Part shown: one piece after another, positions 21,234 through 22,489 of the stretch
Numbering within the stretch: position 1 is the first letter of the stretch
Layout: the number at the start of each line of letters is the position of its first letter
Source: an uncultured Rhodospirillaceae bacterium
GTDB taxonomy: Bacteria > Pseudomonadota > Alphaproteobacteria > CAAGCB01 > CAG-977
DNA: 22,489 nt
Direction of reading: 5' to 3'
Assembly: GCA_900553035.1 (NCBI GenBank)
Contig: USCC01000028.1
Coordinates: 1 to 22,489 of the forward strand
Made by a program: the position numbers and the translations under genes
The notes under the pieces: generated by a model
Told to the model about the DNA's origin: nothing
Seen by the model: the letters and a program-made list of their open reading frames with translations, nothing else
Databases searched by the model: none

Positions 21234-21653
21234 TCATTCCGCCGCTTTTTCAAACGTGGGACGAGAAGAAAGAAAAATCCGGCTGAAAAAGAAGTTCTTC
21301 CCCGGCAGCCCCGCCCGTTCCCAGATGAAAGAAGGTGCCGTTATCAGGACGGCGGCATCATTTCCGATATCCGGTCTGCCGGTCTTTTTCCATTCCAGGC
21401 ACTGTGTCGCACAGGAAGCACACAGACGGCAGAAATTCGTCATATTTTCCACAAACACCAGAATATCCTGCAACGACATGAAAACCGTCATTTCAGCGGC
21501 ATCCATTCCATCCAGCCGGACGGAAGTGCACAAAGACGGCATGTGTATTTCCGCCAGTATTCTTTTATGGTTTAACTTATCAATCCTATATTTTGCCCAA
21601 AATACATGCGCTTCATCCCCGGCACGCGTTAATATAAAACAATTGTGTTTCAT
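21234..21653 (-). CDS. Unrecognised small protein with a cysteine cluster (possibly truncated)
   Basis: The 139-residue frame starts at an ATG (21653) with a strong AGAAGGGGG ribosome-binding site six bases upstream. A TATAAT hexamer lies about 75 bases upstream on the same strand without a good -35. I do not recognise the protein. It has mixed hydrophobic and charged segments and the cluster FCRLCASCATQC (Cys-x2-Cys-x2-Cys-x3-Cys), which could bind metal. There is no signal peptide from this start; extending the frame to 21779 would add a hydrophobic leader. The first 40 codons use ATA, TTA, AGA and AGG, which are uncommon in neighbouring genes. It ends at a TGA after which the frame stays open. 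Confidence 0.4.
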   Translation of the reverse strand: MKHNCFILTRAGDEAHVFWAKYRIDKLNHKRILAEIHMPSLCTSVRLDGMDAAEMTVFMSLQDILVFVENMTNFCRLCASCATQCLEWKKTGRPDIGNDAAVLITAPSFIWERAGLPGKNFFFSRIFLSSRPTFEKAAE

Positions 21654-21859
21654 GAGGAGCCCCCTTCTCCAGATTACGACACACGCCCACATAAGCAATG
21701 GTAGCATGAATGCCGAAACGCAAATATTATAATTTGTTGAATAATTCCCGCTTGGAAATATCCGCCCCGGCACAGGCAAAATAACCTTCTGGAAACATTC
21801 AAACTTTCATTCCGAAAAATCGTACCTGACAAATGTTCGGAAGACAGAACGTTTGTGAA

Positions 21860-22489
21860 TTACGAAGAATGATGTTTGAAAATACCGGAAAGAGAAATGG
21901 AATCATCCCCCTTCTTTTTAACGACAATCCCCAGGGAAATAACCATTTTCAACCCGTCTTCGACAGACATGTCAAGCGGGATGATGTCTTTTTGAGCATA
22001 CATAATCAGATAGCCGGACGTCGGATTCGGCGTTGTCGGCACGTAAACGGAAATCATATCCTGTTTATTTAAAACATCTTTGATTTCATCGGGAGCATCT
22101 GCCGTAATAAAACCGACGGTCCAGGCATCCTTGCGCGGGAACTCGACCAGGACGACCTGGCGGAAAGCATTTGATTTCTGGGAAAAAACAGTTTCAAAGA
22201 TCTGTTTAAAAGTGCTGTACACACCGGAAACGAAAGGCAACCGAGCCCACACGGCTTCCCACAGACGGACAAGAAGCCGCCCCAGATAACCGGTTGTAAA
22301 GGCCCCCAGCAGAACCATTGTCACCAAAACGATTAAAACGCCCAACCCCGGAATGGCGAAAGGAAGGTATTGTTCGGGGTTGTATTCGGCCGGAATGAGT
22401 TTCCGGACATTGTTGTCAATGAAGCTGACAAACAGGATGGCCAGATAAATCGTCAAAGCCGGCGGCGCCGTCACCAGAATACCGGTCAG
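21860..22489 (-). CDS. DUF502 family membrane protein (5' end outside window)
   Basis: The frame runs off the right edge; 209 codons and a TAA stop (21860-21862) are visible. The start of the visible part, LTGILVTAPPALTIYLAIL, matches the DUF502 N-terminus just after its first few residues, so only a short piece is missing. A first membrane segment (about visible residues 8-22) is followed by a second (about 46-70, GLGVLIVLVTMVLLGAFTTGYLGR). The hallmark PFVSGVYSTFKQIFETVF and a soluble C-terminal half with DAWTVGFITADAP and VYVPTTPNPTSGYLIMYAQKDI follow. The function is unknown; it is an inner-membrane protein. No clear terminator lies downstream. Confidence 0.9.
   Translation of the reverse strand: MTGILVTAPPALTIYLAILFVSFIDNNVRKLIPAEYNPEQYLPFAIPGLGVLIVLVTMVLLGAFTTGYLGRLLVRLWEAVWARLPFVSGVYSTFKQIFETVFSQKSNAFRQVVLVEFPRKDAWTVGFITADAPDEIKDVLNKQDMISVYVPTTPNPTSGYLIMYAQKDIIPLDMSVEDGLKMVISLGIVVKKKGDDSISLSGIFKHHSS

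Noticed and set aside
21145..21732. Plus-strand ORF of 195 codons
   Set aside because: It has no ribosome-binding site, its translation is poorly structured, and the opposite strand has a strong ribosome-binding site and better coding character.
21780..21859. Terminator after the DUF502 gene
   Set aside because: CAAACGTTC and GAACATTTG can pair with one mismatch, but the T-run is displaced by several bases, so it is not a convincing intrinsic terminator.

Overview
The window looks like a core chromosomal segment of an alphaproteobacterium. The evidence is the gene order folK-rpoZ-rel-acpS-lepB-rnc-era-recO-parC on one strand, the cluster pcm-like/tolC/popZ/valS, and a PopZ homologue, which is an alphaproteobacterial pole organiser. 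The genus cannot be fixed from the sequence alone. TGA is an ordinary stop codon here: it ends era, rnc, lepB and the uracil-DNA glycosylase gene.

Layout. Positions 1-151 hold the 3' end of an unidentified plus-strand gene. Positions 212-817 are a non-coding tandem array with a 141/142-bp period, lying between that gene and the convergent end of parC. Positions 925-9736 are a long, tightly packed minus-strand series (folK, rpoZ, a bifunctional (p)ppGpp synthetase/hydrolase, acpS, lepB, rnc, era, recO, parC). Its lower part is joined by 1-, 4- and 8-nt overlaps and it ends in a strong terminator. Positions 9824-11084 carry a divergent plus-strand pair, a LabA-like NYN protein and a family 5-type uracil-DNA glycosylase. 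They are followed by a gene I identify as 6S RNA from two conserved sequence blocks. htpX converges on it.

Positions 12491-19183 are a second minus-strand block, transcribed in the order pcm-like, tolC, popZ, valS, and a secreted protein of unknown function. A terminator hairpin sits between popZ and valS, possibly in the valS leader. Positions 19273-19534 are a plus-strand tRNA-Cys/tRNA-Asn unit with a good promoter and a terminator. Then come an ELM1-like protein gene preceded by two palindromes, a poorly conserved-looking stretch (20958-21653) with an unrecognised ORF cut by one in-frame TGA, and the 3' part of a DUF502 membrane protein gene running off the right edge.

Most of the window is housekeeping: RNA processing and ribosome maturation (rnc, era), protein export (lepB), stringent response (rel, rpoZ), lipid and folate cofactors (acpS, folK), chromosome decatenation and repair (parC, recO, udg) and envelope functions (htpX, tolC). 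I see no phage, CRISPR array, insertion sequence or defence system. The least explained items are the tandem array, the interrupted ORF, the degenerate methyltransferase next to tolC, and the possible regulatory leaders of valS and the ELM1-like gene.
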